DNA of 64,000 bases from Terebella lapidaria. Taxonomy: Eukaryota > Annelida > Polychaeta > Terebellida > Terebellidae. The position numbers were made by a program, and so were the translations under genes. Location: positions 7,316,001-7,380,000 of the forward strand of contig OX424560.1 in the NCBI GenBank assembly GCA_949152475.1, written 5' to 3'. This document shows positions 47,832 through 59,669 of this stretch, in pieces; within the stretch, counting starts at the first letter, position 1, and each line of letters opens with the position of its first letter. The notes beneath the pieces are model-generated. The model searched no databases. It saw only the letters and a list, made by a program, of their open reading frames with translations, and was not told the origin of the DNA.

Positions 47832-48384
47832 AAGAGAGCGCGTGGTACTTGGTACTTGTACTTGGGGTAAGGGGGCGCCATAACTCGATGATATGCCCCC
47901 TAGACAGAAACCCGGGATCGGGGAAATCCCCTACTCTTTACGATAAATCCCAAGGGATCTTTTAGGTGCCAGATACCATAGACAGTCTCTGACACCACCC
48001 GGCCTTTGTTTTTACCGCCAGTCGGGCTGCACTGGCGTGGGAGGTTTTCAGGCACAAGTGGCGCTGAGCGAAGAGAGCGCGTGGTACTTGGTACTTGTAC
48101 TTGGGGTAAGGGGGCGCCATAACTCGATGATATGCCCCCTAGACAGAAACCCGGGATCGGGGAAATCCCCTACTCTTTACGATAAATCCCAAGGGATCTT
48201 TTAGGTGCCAGACACCATAGACAGTCTCTGACACCACCCGGCCTTTGTTTTTACCGCCAGTCGGGCTGCACTGGCGTGGGAGGTTTTCAGGCACGAGTGG
48301 CGCTGAGCGGACTCGAACCCACGACCTTTAGATCATGGGCCGAGCGCTCTGCCACTGCACCATCCCACCCCCCTAAGAGAGCGC
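47832..48384 (-). mobile_element. tRNA-derived SINE doublet with three target-site copies
   Basis: On the - strand a full SINE (48374 to 48081) has a tRNA-like head and a ~230-bp body. A second copy of the body without the head (48070 to 47842) follows immediately. The 10-mer AAGAGAGCGC stands at 47832-47841, 48071-48080 and 48375-48384: outside, between and outside the two copies. The bodies differ at only about two positions (GATACC/GACACC, CACAAG/CACGAG), so the doublet is young. The body contains GGGGGCGCCATAACTCGATG and CAGTCGGGCTGCACTGGCGT. Confidence 0.88.
48302..48374 (-). promoter_or_regulatory. tRNA-like pol III promoter head of the SINE
   Basis: The reverse complement starts GGTGGGATGGTGCAGTGGCA and contains a D-arm-like GTGC...GAGC, an anticodon-loop-like CCCATGA, and the B-box GGTTCGAGTCC. 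The loop aligns best with a CAT (Met-type) tRNA. The acceptor stem does not pair properly, so it is a SINE head and not a functional tRNA gene. Confidence 0.8.
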
Positions 48385-48389
48385 CTATG

Positions 48390-48950
48390 TTGTCGTGTTT
48401 CCTTTTATACTGCTTCATTCGAGTAATACTCACAACCATATGAGGCGAAAAAAAACGACTAAACGCACATTGCGAATCAACTTAAAAACTATTCAATCGG
48501 AACCGTGTAAACTGTAGTCATAAAACAACAGGAACCCCTCTGTGTCGTATTTAGCTTAGCCAGGTAAATATCAGAGTTGAGTGGAAGGCACCCGCCGTGA
48601 TGTTGGTTCCACTTGACCGCATAAATGAGAACAAAATTAATGAAAATCGTGGGACAAATATTGCGCACAGTCGGAGGCATAATGTCAAATAGCTTGGTCA
48701 AGGAATTCATTAAGGAGGCTCACGGCTTTATACATGCAAAATTTAAAATAATAAGAATTTCTTGATATTTTCACCTTAGACTTGTATAGGGATGATCTAC
48801 CAGAAATTGAAATAAAAAAGATATGTCACCATGTTAATTAAAAATTTATGGCTTGTTTTCTGAGGCGTGTTTGTCACGATTTCGTGGCCTATTCCCGTGT
48901 TCAATGCATTTGTGTGGAATGGTATGTTCTGTTTTCTTTTTCGCTGTGCG
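48390..48950. other. Unassigned spacer
   Basis: No gene or repeat is recognised. Confidence 0.4.
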
Positions 48951-48954
48951 TGGA

Positions 48955-49560
48955 AATAATAACATCTTGCCAAATGTAGCATAAATATTGTTGGAAAATG
49001 ATTCTACAACGCAAATAACGCACAAAATATGATTTTACCATAGAAATACTTCGCCAAAAACTGAGAAAAAGTTGAACAATTGCATGAAAAACAGTATTGG
49101 CTGAATTCTGTTTTTCAGCACTCGACAGTATGTAAAATTGACTAGAGTTTGAAAAAATAATAACATATTGACAAATTTAGCATAGATTGGTTGGAAATTG
49201 ATTCTACAACACAAATAACCCAAAAAAATATGGGGTCACCATGGAAAAAAATGACCAAAAATGAGAAAAAATGAAAAATTGCATGAAAAACGGTATTGGA
49301 TAAATTCACTCTTAGCACTCCTATATTGACTTGAGTGTGGAAAAATAATAACACCTTGACAAATTTAACATATATATGCATTGAAAAACGATTCTACAAG
49401 ACAAATAACTCCCAAAAAATGAGGTTACCGTGGAAATATTTGACCAAAAATGAGATGAAATGAACAACTGCATGTTAAACGCTATTGGATAAATTCACTA
49501 CATCTATCAGCACTAACATATATGTAGTACTGACTATGGCTGGATACTATAAAATTGTTT
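48955..49560. repeat. Tandem repeat, ~190-bp unit, ~3 copies
   Basis: The phrase AATAATAACATNTTGACAAA recurs near 48955, 49158 and 49346. It is followed by GATTCTACAACACAAATAAC, ATGGGGTCACCATGGAAA and TGAACAATTGCATGAAAAAC. - strand frames across it are repeat-derived. Confidence 0.88.
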
Positions 49561-52500
49561 TATCATATTTAGGACAAAACGTATCCGCTGTTAGCAGTTG
49601 TTGGCAACGTAAAAACCGCAAAGCACGTATTCGTTGAAATTTCATGAGATTTAATGAGATTTCAACTGGTTGTATTTACTTCATTCACCAGGTGGCGCTT
49701 CTTTTCCCCGTGAGCCTCGTTAATCCGAGACGGCCGTATATTTGTTTGGATGTAGGTGTGTGTGTGTGTGTGGGGGGGGGGGTTGTTCCCTGGAGACCGT
49801 GTACTAAGTGGGATAATCGGTTCAGTGTCGCGCCCCTGAATAATGTACGAGGCCCACTTCACCGATTATCCCTTACATAACACGTTTATCATATGCCAGT
49901 GGATGTCGGGGAACGTTTTAGTATGTTTCAAATGACCGATTCATATCCGATTCGAAAGAATTAAAGATAATTCGGACAAAACAAAAATTTCGTCAGAAAT
50001 TTTTCAAACTTCGTCAGTTTATGCATGAAGTAGTACTGGGATAGTAGGTGGGAAAAAATATATATGTCACCGAACTATTTTTTAGAGTTATGATAGCGTT
50101 TTAAACATGTGTTTTGTATTAATTTTATAATGGGAGTGAATGGGAAAATGCCAATTTTGATCATTATTAATGCAATAGAAAAAAATCCAGTCGTCAGATT
50201 TCACTGATTTTTTTATATGATTTACATCTTTGAAAAATACACGTGTAGAGAAAATAAAAAATATAGGTCACCGAATTAATTTCTGAGATATTGACAATTT
50301 ATTGGTGAAAAATGAACCAATTAGCCCCATTTTGGCGGGAAATTTCTTGTGACCGCCAGGAATACGTCTTTACGTTTTTTCGCAATCATGGTGAGTAATC
50401 GATGTCCCGGAGGAGGACGATATCGGAAACAGTACATATTTGCATTGATTTCACGATATTATGGCAGCAGTCGCACCATTGTCAACGACTACAACAAAAT
50501 AATATTAATTTTAAAGTGATATTGGCAGTAAGTTATACATTTTTCCATAACTTTCTGATTGAACGAAGAAAACATAACAGTTATATATCTGCACTCGTAT
50601 GCTCAAACAGATGCCCCTTTCTAATCGATTTCGTTGTGAGTTTCTGGTGGAGATATTTTGAGTTTGTTTACATTACCGCCATTCTCGGTGCTTTGTACCC
50701 CTTGCTGCAGTGCGATTCCAGCTTACTCGTATATGTTCGAGCCAATCGAGCGTGAACTAGGTTGAGTCAGAGGTAACTCTGAGTGGCGCATAAAACAAAA
50801 TAAAAGCGGCTGCTATATATATACATATGCTTGATTTATCCATTTGATCAAGCATAGTTTGTTTTGTAACCTATTTTTCTGAGACCACAGGCATATATGT
50901 AATTGATTTAGAAAAAATAGTTTTCCTGCCAACATCACTTTAATTCTAAACGAATCTCTGTGTCGTGTCATATTAATTAACAACGCAAATTTCTGTGATA
51001 GTTAGAAACCAAGGTAGATTTTCATCTACAAGTGCAATCATTGACTTGAATTTCTGGAGTGTGGGCCTACATACACTTTTCAGGCTCGGATGTCCGAACA
51101 CATGGGTGTACTTTTTACACCCCAGGTTATGATAGTATGCGGGTGTCAGAACTTTTGTGATCATCAGAACTATTATGCCTACTGTACGTCAGCACCAGAT
51201 ATCTTATTTTTGGTTCAAATTAGGACATAATAGGCCCATATGGTTAAGAGTGTTTGGGTCGGAGCATCGGCTCACTATCTGCTATTGAAAATGTATCAGT
51301 GTTTCGTTTGGGTTATTATTGAATTATCTGTTTATCTGAATTATCAGATTATCTGGATCTGTTTATCCCTTAATTCGTGACTCTATTGCTGGAATTCCAT
51401 TATATATATATATTACAGTGCTAGTATATATTACTAGCTGTCAGCTGAACTCTGTGGCAAGCACACTACCCAATCTCAAGGGCCGCAAATCATCACGGCA
51501 CGCATCTCGAAACGGATAGCCTAACATGCCGCCTGGTGCTCTCACTATGGGGTTCGTTTCGGTATAAGCCTTCAGTTTATACCCATAGGTAAAAGCCTAC
51601 AGTGTATACTCATGGGCCTAGTTTGTCAGGACAATATTGTTTGAATGCGAGCGTTACTTGCATAGATAGGCCAACGACAAAGTCACGGGCTCTCACACCA
51701 GCGTCACCGTGCTCCTACATGTTCAATCCGAGTCACCTGCTCATAATGCACTGGTTTTTTTTTCAGGGTATCATTTATCAAACTTTAGATTCATATAGCT
51801 CAGCAAAATAGTGGCAATCAAAAATGTACACGACAAAACTTATAGACTCTGGTTTTGCTCCAGACGTGGATTGTGTAATGCTTAAGTGATTATGGTGACG
51901 CCGTTAACATGCTCAAATGACTACCGCGACTACCGTCACCGTGCTCCTCATCACCGTGACTAGGCCTACACCACGCAGTATTATTCACTTAGAAATCTGT
52001 ATATTTATTTTACGGCATAGCCTACATTAGGCCGGGCTTTGCAGTTTGTTAGATTACTGGTTACTATACGTGATCATTTTATGCCACTTTCTGACGTCAT
52101 GACGTTTTGATTTAGCCGTAATATCGTTCGCTGAGTGGCGCCTGTGGGCCCTGTCCGAATTATCTTTAAGCAAGAAATACAGCTTTTATTCACACATTTT
52201 TCCGATTCACAGGCCATTTCAGCGTTCCAAGAGCATTAGCGTAAAACGTAAATTTGTGGTAAAAACGTCATACATGACGGAATCGGGCCAGGAGAGCGAC
52301 CATGTGCTTTTGTTTACTTTTCAGAAAAATGACGTTTTCTTGAACTGGGAGCTGCCCGGGCAAGTGTGGAATTTACAGTCCGCCGGGCAGAAAGTTGTTA
52401 TTGGGAGAATAGGCACAGCTATTGAAAAACAAAATACATATAGATATGGTGTATGTTTAGGTTTAAGTTTGTTGACAGTAATTTAAAATAATGTATGCTA

Positions 52501-53325
52501 GCATTTTTACTAATTTTTTTTGCATCGACTGTCATATGATAAATACTCTTCTCTCGATAAACGGTCCGAAAAATGGCGATTTCCGGAGAAAAGTTCTGTG
52601 TAAAATAAATTATAAGGCGATATTGTGAATTGTATTGTGTCTATGTACTGACAGTTGCGTTATCAAAAATATGGGAAAAGAATAATCCGTATTGCATGCA
52701 GGATAACGAACCAACAGACATTTAATTTAGAAGTGTATCATGTTTCAATCGATGTGGATTTCTCTCGAGAAACGGTCCGCTTTTCAATTTGCGTGATAGG
52801 GTACGTAAATAACGTTTTTGAATGGGTACAGTTAGGGCAAGGCGTCTGGTGGGCATGATACCAGCACATGGTTTGCAATTTATTATTATACATGTTGCAT
52901 ATATAATTATAATATATGTAATATTTCCTTGATCTATCCATTCAACACATAATCTATCCATTCAACACAGATTGAAAAGTTTTGAAGATGAGTTCTTGGA
53001 TGAGCACTTGAAATAATAGTTTAATAATGCGTTGTCAGGGGGGCCGCCATATCGGGGGGGGGGGGGGGGGGGTGTTGGAGGGGCTGATGACAGGGATAGC
53101 AGCAATAACATGGGGGCTTCCATGCTTCATCTCATTGTGGTCGTTTTGTTTCAATTTGATCACGCATTATTGGTAATTAAGGGACACAACACTGAAGGTC
53201 ACATACCAGATTGTGATTGGAGGCCGGTTCACAAGCAGTCGGTCGACATAGCAACTAGATAGTAACCAGATATGAATTCGGACCGTTTTTCGAGAGTGGA
53301 CCGTTTATCGAGATAAGAGTGTGTA
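49561..53325. other. Long intergenic stretch without a supported gene
   Basis: Single frames of 60-117 codons (for example 50402-50755 and 52256-52486 on +) have no recognisable domain or clear splice partners. Low-complexity tracts are (GT)n followed by poly-G at 49756-49783 and poly-G at 53055-53073. A TGACGTCA-type site is at 52090-52105, not interpretable alone. Confidence 0.4.
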
Positions 53326-53329
53326 GTGT

Positions 53330-53430
53330 TATTTACACGTTAGTAACGTTTTTTCCGGGTAAATAAAGTATTTTCAGCGGAAATAACATTATTTACTCCT
53401 GCCGTGTGTGATATACTATTATAACATGGC
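53330..53430. repeat. Short run of the GTTATTTAC minisatellite
   Basis: GTTATTTACACGTTAGTAAC followed by GGGTAAATAAAGTATTTTCA resembles the 45630-45880 array, including the trailing TGCCNTGTGTGA(G/T) phrase. Confidence 0.65.
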
Positions 53431-53702
53431 TGGCCACTGTCGTCTTATACACACTAGTTTGCAGAGGATGACGTTTGTCAGACAACAATGGCCGGGAAAA
53501 ACTCTCTTTCCACACAATAACCACGTGGTTTTATCATAACCAGGTGGTTTTCTCTGCAATGCCTGGGAAACGACTTTTTCCCGGGCTTTGCTGTCCTACA
53601 ATGGCCCGTCGTCAAGACGTAAATTTCATCAACGTAATTTGACGTTTTTGTAGAATCGCGGGTCTTCGTTCGTTTGTCTCGACAAAAACATGTTATAATC
53701 GT

Positions 53703-53852
53703 GTTTGATCCTAGGTATTTTGGGCATTGCCTGCCAGACACACGACCTCGGGACAGTCTCATGCAATGCCTTCGGCCTGCGGCCTCAGGCATTGCATGAG
53801 ACTGCCCTCGGTCGTGTGTCTGACAGCAATGCCCGCACACCCAGGATCAAAC
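53703..53852. repeat. Hairpin element (150 bp)
   Basis: It runs GTTTGATCCTAGGTATTTTG...CACCCAGGATCAAAC. Inner arms CAGACACACGACCTCGGGAC and GCCCTCGGTCGTGTGTCTG pair around the loop TTCGGCCTGCGGCCTC. Read in reverse it has CAGACACACGACCGAGGGC, matching the CAGACACGACCGAGGGC of H1/H2. Confidence 0.92.
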
Positions 53853-53859
53853 CCTTAAA

Positions 53860-55575
53860 CCAAACTTACCGTCAATGTCGAAAAGAGATACCGCTTTTTA
53901 TATATGCATATATGCGAATGTATACGAAATTTTTAGTGTTTGTAAAATGATCATATACAATGTGGAATAATTCTCTCATAACACTACAATGTGGAATAAT
54001 TCTCTCATAACACTTTCCATAAAACAAAAACACTGAACTACACAAATGCCATAATGTGTCCACTAAATCATTATGACACCTCAGTCTGTCTATGATATCA
54101 ATAAATACTAGTAACCGATTAAAAATCGATGAATCAGTTTAGTCTTAAAAACAGATAACTGCAAAAACCCTTATGTAAATCATATCAAATTTCAAAAACT
54201 ACATTGCTGATTATTCATCTAGCAGCCATGAATCGATATACATGTAAAGACCTCCTTCGTATCATTCTTTTCAAATTGTCACCCAGATAATTTTTCGTTC
54301 ATAAAGCGTATACATGGCGTCGAATTTCTCAACTGGGTAAATATACCTTGAAATGGTATAGATTTAATGAATTTTTGCCGCTGTCAGACGCGATCACTGG
54401 GTTCGGTTGATCGATTTCTTTTGATGTAAGTGTCTGAGAAAACGTTTCAAGTCCAGGCGGAACATCACATGGAATATTGGCACGATCGTTTTCGATGTCT
54501 GGAAACCGTAAAACTTTTTCCTATCTTATATAATGCGTTCCAACATGCCAAGGCAAGTCATGATCTGTTAACTGCCACGGTTTTGGGAGAACATTTGAAC
54601 GGTTACATATTCGTCATTCGTTTTAATGATATTCTCATCGAAGATGTATCTTGAACTATCCTGCTTTGAATTAATATGCAACGAAACAAGTGCGAGAACC
54701 ACCATCTCAAGCGCGCACTTGTAGAGTAGAATTGACAATGGAGCGACTGAAATCCAGCAAGGTAATACAAATTTATATATACTTGTGTAATTGACTCGTA
54801 ACTTATATTAGTTCCTTGGGAGTGATCAGTGGTGTCACCACAGATCGGTTACACCTACCCGGGAACTGTCTGAAACTATGAATTACGTGCCTAAATTGAG
54901 TTGCCAAATCAAAATTCAAACTTGGGCCAATCAATCTCGCATCACTTTTTTTCCTCAAAGCGGCCCGCGTTGCGGGCGAGTTCTACACACATTTTCATGA
55001 CGTCCTTGGTATTTGTTTAGATACTTTGGCAACCGGCAATGTAAGCAGACCGATCATTCTCTATCCAGTGTTTTTCATGCACAATTAACGGCCATTTTCT
55101 GAGTATCTGTCGTCCAACTACTCATATTTCCTATATATTCCTGACTATTTCGACATGTACTTTCAAGTTTACGCGATAAACAAGATTGCTAAGTTTGGCT
55201 GATTTTAGATTGATGCCAACTTCAATGATCTTAGAAAAAAATGACGCTATAAAAATGAGGAAATTTGCAAAATCAGTGTCAGTGTCGCCATTGAAAACTT
55301 GTTTGCCAAATTTCATCCACCTTCTAATTCATAATAATGGGAGCTGTAAGGAGTCGATTCCTACAACTTCAAGATAGATATGAAATATGAGAAATCATAT
55401 TTTGTGGTTTTTAGTGGCGACTTATGCTTGACCTATTTTAGACCTCGAAAGGTCAAAATGACTTTTTGTTTCGAAAAACGAGTTTTTTTCTAGATTTGGC
55501 GGCCATTTTTTTCGAAATTTTAAAATTGTTCCTCAAATTGATGCATAGGACTCCTCATATCTTCCTCTGGGGTGT
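53860..55575. other. Unassigned intergenic sequence
   Basis: A 75-codon frame at 54430-54654 has no recognised domain. A 30-bp direct duplication (ACAATGTGGAATAATTCTCT) lies at 53958-54010. Confidence 0.45.
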
Positions 55576-55584
55576 TTGTAAGTT

Positions 55585-55990
55585 TTGTTTTTTAGCTTAC
55601 CGGACCTATGGTCCGATAAGCTATTGTCGTCAGGTTGCGTCCGGCGTCCTTCCGTCAGTGTCGGCGTCGGCGTTGTCAAACGCTGGTAAAAATCTGTTCG
55701 ATGAATATTGCTGTATTTCACAAAATATTTTCTATGGGCCCATATCTCCGGACCATTTTTTTTGTCGATTGAATCGTTTTTTCCAAAATAGCGGCCATTT
55801 TTGTCGAAAAATGGCCAATTTTAGACTTTGGCGGCCATTTTCTCAAAAACTGTCTGATCAGTTTTGAGATTTTTGTTTCAAACGATTTCCCTGATATACC
55901 TTTGTGCTGTGTATAAGTTTCGTTGCCCTTGAATCGTCGGTCTGCGTGTGGCAGCCATTTTGATGTGGCAGCCATTTTGTGGCAGAGCAT
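55585..55990 (+). repeat. Dispersed repeat with 'TTAGCTTACCGGACC' head
   Basis: It begins TTAGCTTACCGGACCTATGG, a small hairpin (GGACCTATGGTCC), then GTTGCGTCCGGCGTCC. Repeated GGCGGCCATTTT boxes follow. A related end, GGGTCCGGTAAGCGCAGAGC, lies at 58870. Similar headers are common in invertebrate non-autonomous repeats; class unknown. Confidence 0.6.
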
Positions 55991-55998
55991 CTTCGACG

Positions 55999-56380
55999 TG
56001 TCCCAGATAGGACTTTCCAATGTTAAATTAGCCTATGCTTTATAATGGGGACAACTTTCTCCTAAAATCTCAATTAATATTGGGATTAGACATTAGGAAT
56101 CAATTGTGCACATACATGTATAGGAAATTATATATGCCGAGTATTCTCGTGACCTTGAATTTGACCTTCGACCTAATTTTCAAGGTCAAAGCACAAAATG
56201 GCTAATGTTTTGCTTATTATCGACTTTACAGCTTAGGAATCAATTGTCAGCATATAGGAAATTATATATTCTGAATATTATCGTTACCTTGAATTTGACC
56301 TTTGACCTCATTTTCAAGGTCACTAGACAAAATGGCTAATGTATCGCTTATTATCGACTTTACAGCTTAGGAATCCAGGG
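55999..56380. repeat. AGGTCA satellite block with head module
   Basis: The head GGACTTTCCAATGTTAAATT, then CTATGCTTTATAATGGGGAC matches that at about 40060-40100. Two to three units follow. The exact DR1 TGACCTTTGACCT is at 56295-56307 and overlaps the everted TGACCTCATTTTCAAGGTCA. Confidence 0.9.
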
Positions 56381-56389
56381 AGAGGGCTA

Positions 56390-57263
56390 GAGCATTTGAA
56401 CAGTGGGTCAGTTGGCTCCTTGACATTCAAAGCAATGGGACATTCCAAGTTTCAATGGGACATAAGACATTCGTTTGTTATTATTGACACGATCTCAAAT
56501 CCATTGATAACTATAAATATCAAAATATCAATCCGTTTATGCTGTGTAAAATATATCTGGAATCTATTTATTATATTTTTTATTTGATTAGTTGATATGA
56601 ATTAACAAATATAATTATTATTTACAATGCTCAGTTACCTTGCTGAACATATCACGAATATTGCCATAAGGCAATTTAAGTTTTTCTTAGCTGGCATCCT
56701 ATGTATTCTGCATGCTTCTCATGAAATATGAGACCAAAAAACACTAAACTATGCCAGCCCCGCTCGCCTACATGGAAACAGATCGTCATGCAAATTCTGA
56801 TTGATTGTGCAAATGTGTGAGTGGTGGCGCGCCCTAGCGGTTGAAAGAAACATCATGATTATTTACTATTTTTGCCCCACCCGGCGAACTTCGGCAATAT
56901 TAACTGTAATTTGTATTTTCCGATCGAATTCGAAGCAAAAAAGTTTCAATGAAGAATACTATCTAGATCTACCAGTGAAACAATCGGGATGATGTCCCAT
57001 TTGATTTCATTTCGTGACGAGAACCGTATTTCGAGCGCAATCTACCCCAATGTCGAATTTCAGTCCAAAATGGGATTAAATAAATTCGAACAAATTCGGG
57101 GCTTTCATCGTATTTATGCACGTACTGGCGTACAGAATGAACATATTGAGCTGATTTTGGAGTTTGAAGGCATAGTCAATGTATATTAAGTAAATATGTT
57201 TATTTTGAACCCCCCCACAACAAACGCTACCATATCCTCCCCGTATATTATGATGAAAGCATA
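56390..57263. other. Unassigned intergenic sequence
   Basis: Frames at 56801-56992 and 56989-57189 on + have no recognised domain and overlap by a few bases. They are too short to call. Confidence 0.35.
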
Positions 57264-58414
57264 GGCCTCATAAGTAAACATTCATTTTGAACTCAATGAA
57301 ACAGATACATTTGTACGCCTGCTAAAATGATATTGAACCTTAATAAAATATCCTTAAAAATATTGGAAACTATGAGGAATATCTGCATCTGATATCATAC
57401 TCAGTAATAAATAACATATTTACACTGGGCTAATGAAAAGACCAGTTTAAAATATAACGGATTGTCCGAAGGCTTCGCAAAGCCAACACCTTGACATATA
57501 AGGTACGTCGAATTAAGATAAATGTAGCCGTGGCATCGCAGACGTATCGTTGTGTTCACTTCTTAACACCGAAGAATGCCACACGGCACACGCAAGCTTA
57601 CATGCATGCACGAATTGCTGCACAGAAAATTGTGTGCTCCAAAATACGCGTCATTGCGGTAAAATTTGCTTTGCATTCTGGGAACGTCAATTTCCATCGG
57701 CTCCGCCATTTTGACGTTTCCAAAACAATCTCGGCCGTTTTGTCCACCAGACGGCACTCCGAGGCACCCGTCTTTGTAATAACCGATTCTCTGGTCCCCT
57801 GAATCAGGTGACAGTGTCAATGCGCGGTAACAAATAGTCCGTATTAATGCGCGTTTTGTAAACACGAGCACGTGAATTCTTGTTTTGCATGGATCGACCC
57901 CCCAGTCATGGCTCAGCCATGGATTTTTCAGAGGCACTAAAGTTTGCCACGGACACCGCTACTGGAGTTATTCTATCATAATCTCTTTAAAAATTATATA
58001 GTTTTCGACAATATGTCCTGTCTGTAACAAAATATCACAAACATTCAAACTTATTTCGATTCATAGAGGCATCCATGTTGAAACTATTTTCGGTATCCCA
58101 GAATACAAAGGACGAATTGTGTGAAAGACGGGTGCTGGAGCGCCGCCTTTCGTGAAAATGAATCTCAGCATTTTGCGTTATTTTCTCAAACCTAACACAT
58201 CGATTTATGCGTTATACATCTGTGGAATATTCAAGGTTTTCCATCAATTCGAGAGATTTTATGTCAAGGACCAAAGAAAATTCTCATTTGAAGTAGGTGT
58301 CTAAACGTTTACATGCCAAAACGGGCGTCGATAGGTTGGCATGAAACCTCCATGAAAAAGTCAGCACATACACATGTAGAGGGTTGGGGGCTTCGCCCCC
58401 AATGCTCTAATGTC
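57264..58414 (-). repeat. Dispersed unit F, copy 2 (inverted relative to copy 1)
   Basis: The reverse complement of copy 1 at 32139-32900 is recovered from GCCTGCTAAAATGATATTGA through CTCCGCCATTTTGACGTTTC, and again from TTTTCTCAAACCTAACACAT to GGGGGCTTCGCCCCCAATGC. About 450 bp between roughly 57725 and 58170 are present here but absent in copy 1. Confidence 0.8.
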
Positions 58415-58439
58415 AAAAAGCGCGTTTCACTGATGGCTG

Positions 58440-58680
58440 AAGTTGAGTTTACTCCTGGGAATCAATTGTGAACATACGGGAAATGATGTATGCCGAATAT
58501 TTCGATGACCTTGAACCTGACACTTGACCTCGTTTTCAAGGTCAGAGCACAAAATCTCTAATATCTTGGTTTTTGTCGACTTTACAGCTTAGGCATCAGT
58601 TGAGGACATATAGGAAATTATATATGCCAAATATTCTTGTGAGCTTAAATTTGACCTTTGACCTCTATAAACTGAAACCG
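58440..58680. repeat. AGGTCA satellite block
   Basis: About two units (GGGAATCAATTGTGAACATA, TTTTCAAGGTCAGAGCACAA). The exact DR1 TGACCTTTGACCT is at 58652-58664. Confidence 0.88.
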
Positions 58681-59297
58681 ATACAAAAGCAAAGAATATC
58701 TTTGACAGTATTAGTCAGTTCCATTCTAGTTTCATATCATTGTATATTAGGCTCTAACACGATCGACTTACGTAGAGCAAGTTTTAAGCGTGAATGATTT
58801 GCAATTATTTTCATGACTTCATGACATTGCTTTCAGCTTACATAAAAAGAGGAAACATATATCTTGGGTCCGGTAAGCGCAGAGCCCTACGGCTCTATTT
58901 TTTCAAACCACGGGTCTGGCGGCCATTTTGATTTTCCGACGGGTCGGCGGAAAAAAGGTTTCTTCTGGAATTAAGTCACTATTTGTTTTAAACCATTTCC
59001 AGCCAAGAAATTCTTGTTTTTTGCCATTGACAAATATTTTGGACTTAGAATTTACAATGTTTTCAACAAAAAAAAGATGTGTGGAGTAAAATCCTAAATC
59101 ACTTAAGATAGAGTTTGAATATTGGCACATTCAAATAGACCTTCAGTGACATTTTGGTGAAAACAAGAAAACAAAACAGTTGTGGCTTAACACTGTACAT
59201 TTCTACGGTAAACTTTCTTAGCAGTTTATAATCTGGATTCATGTATATATTGTTCATGTTTATTCAATGTGATAATAAATTTCTCAAAACACCAGTG

Positions 59298-59418
59298 ATG
59301 TCGTCATTACAGAGGCGTCCTCTACCCGTGGCCGAGGCTGAAACATCGAATATCGTTGACAACTCAAACCAACAAGATTGCCAGCGAGATTCTGAAGAAA
59401 ACTCGGCCGAAAGCAGTC
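59298..59418 (+). CDS. Candidate first coding exon of an unidentified gene
   Basis: An open frame starting MSSLQRRPLPVAEAE and continuing SNIVDNSNQQDCQRDSEENS ends at a good donor, CAGTC|GTAAGTG, in phase 1. It joins in frame to the exon at 59620-59669. The product is polar, acidic and probably disordered, and I recognise no family. ATG at 59298 is the favoured start; an acceptor-like CACCAG just upstream means it could be internal. This is a prediction from splice signals and phase only. Confidence 0.5.
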
Positions 59419-59619
59419 GTAAGTGAAAACAAAATATATCTAGTACGCGTATTCCTTTCTACGCATATTAAATTTTCTAATTTTGAGGTCGTGTAATGCA
59501 AGATCTAACTTGTTTGAACTGATATCAAAAACAAAACACGATGTTTGATTAGATATACCGGTATATAGTTCACCCGAATATACTCACTAATTCATATACT
59601 TGCATACACCCTGTGCCAG

Positions 59620-59669
59620 ATGACGAAAAGAAAACCGACGGGGGAAATGCATCAACAGGGAACGAGCAG
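59620..59669 (+). CDS. Candidate second exon of the same unidentified gene
   Basis: The acceptor is CCCTGTGCCAG|ATGACG and the donor GAGCAG|GTGAAC. Joined to the previous exon the reading is ...ESSHDEKKTDGGNASTGNEQ, hydrophilic like the first part, leaving in phase 0. The next exon was not found; the foldback element at 59965-61649 would lie in the following intron. Confidence 0.45.

Noticed and set aside
48302-48374. A genuine tRNA gene
   Set aside because: The acceptor stem does not pair and it is attached to a SINE body with a target duplication; it is a SINE head.
50402-50755. 117-codon + frame as a membrane protein
   Set aside because: Hydrophobic residues alone in an AT-rich frame are weak evidence; no family match or neighbouring exons.
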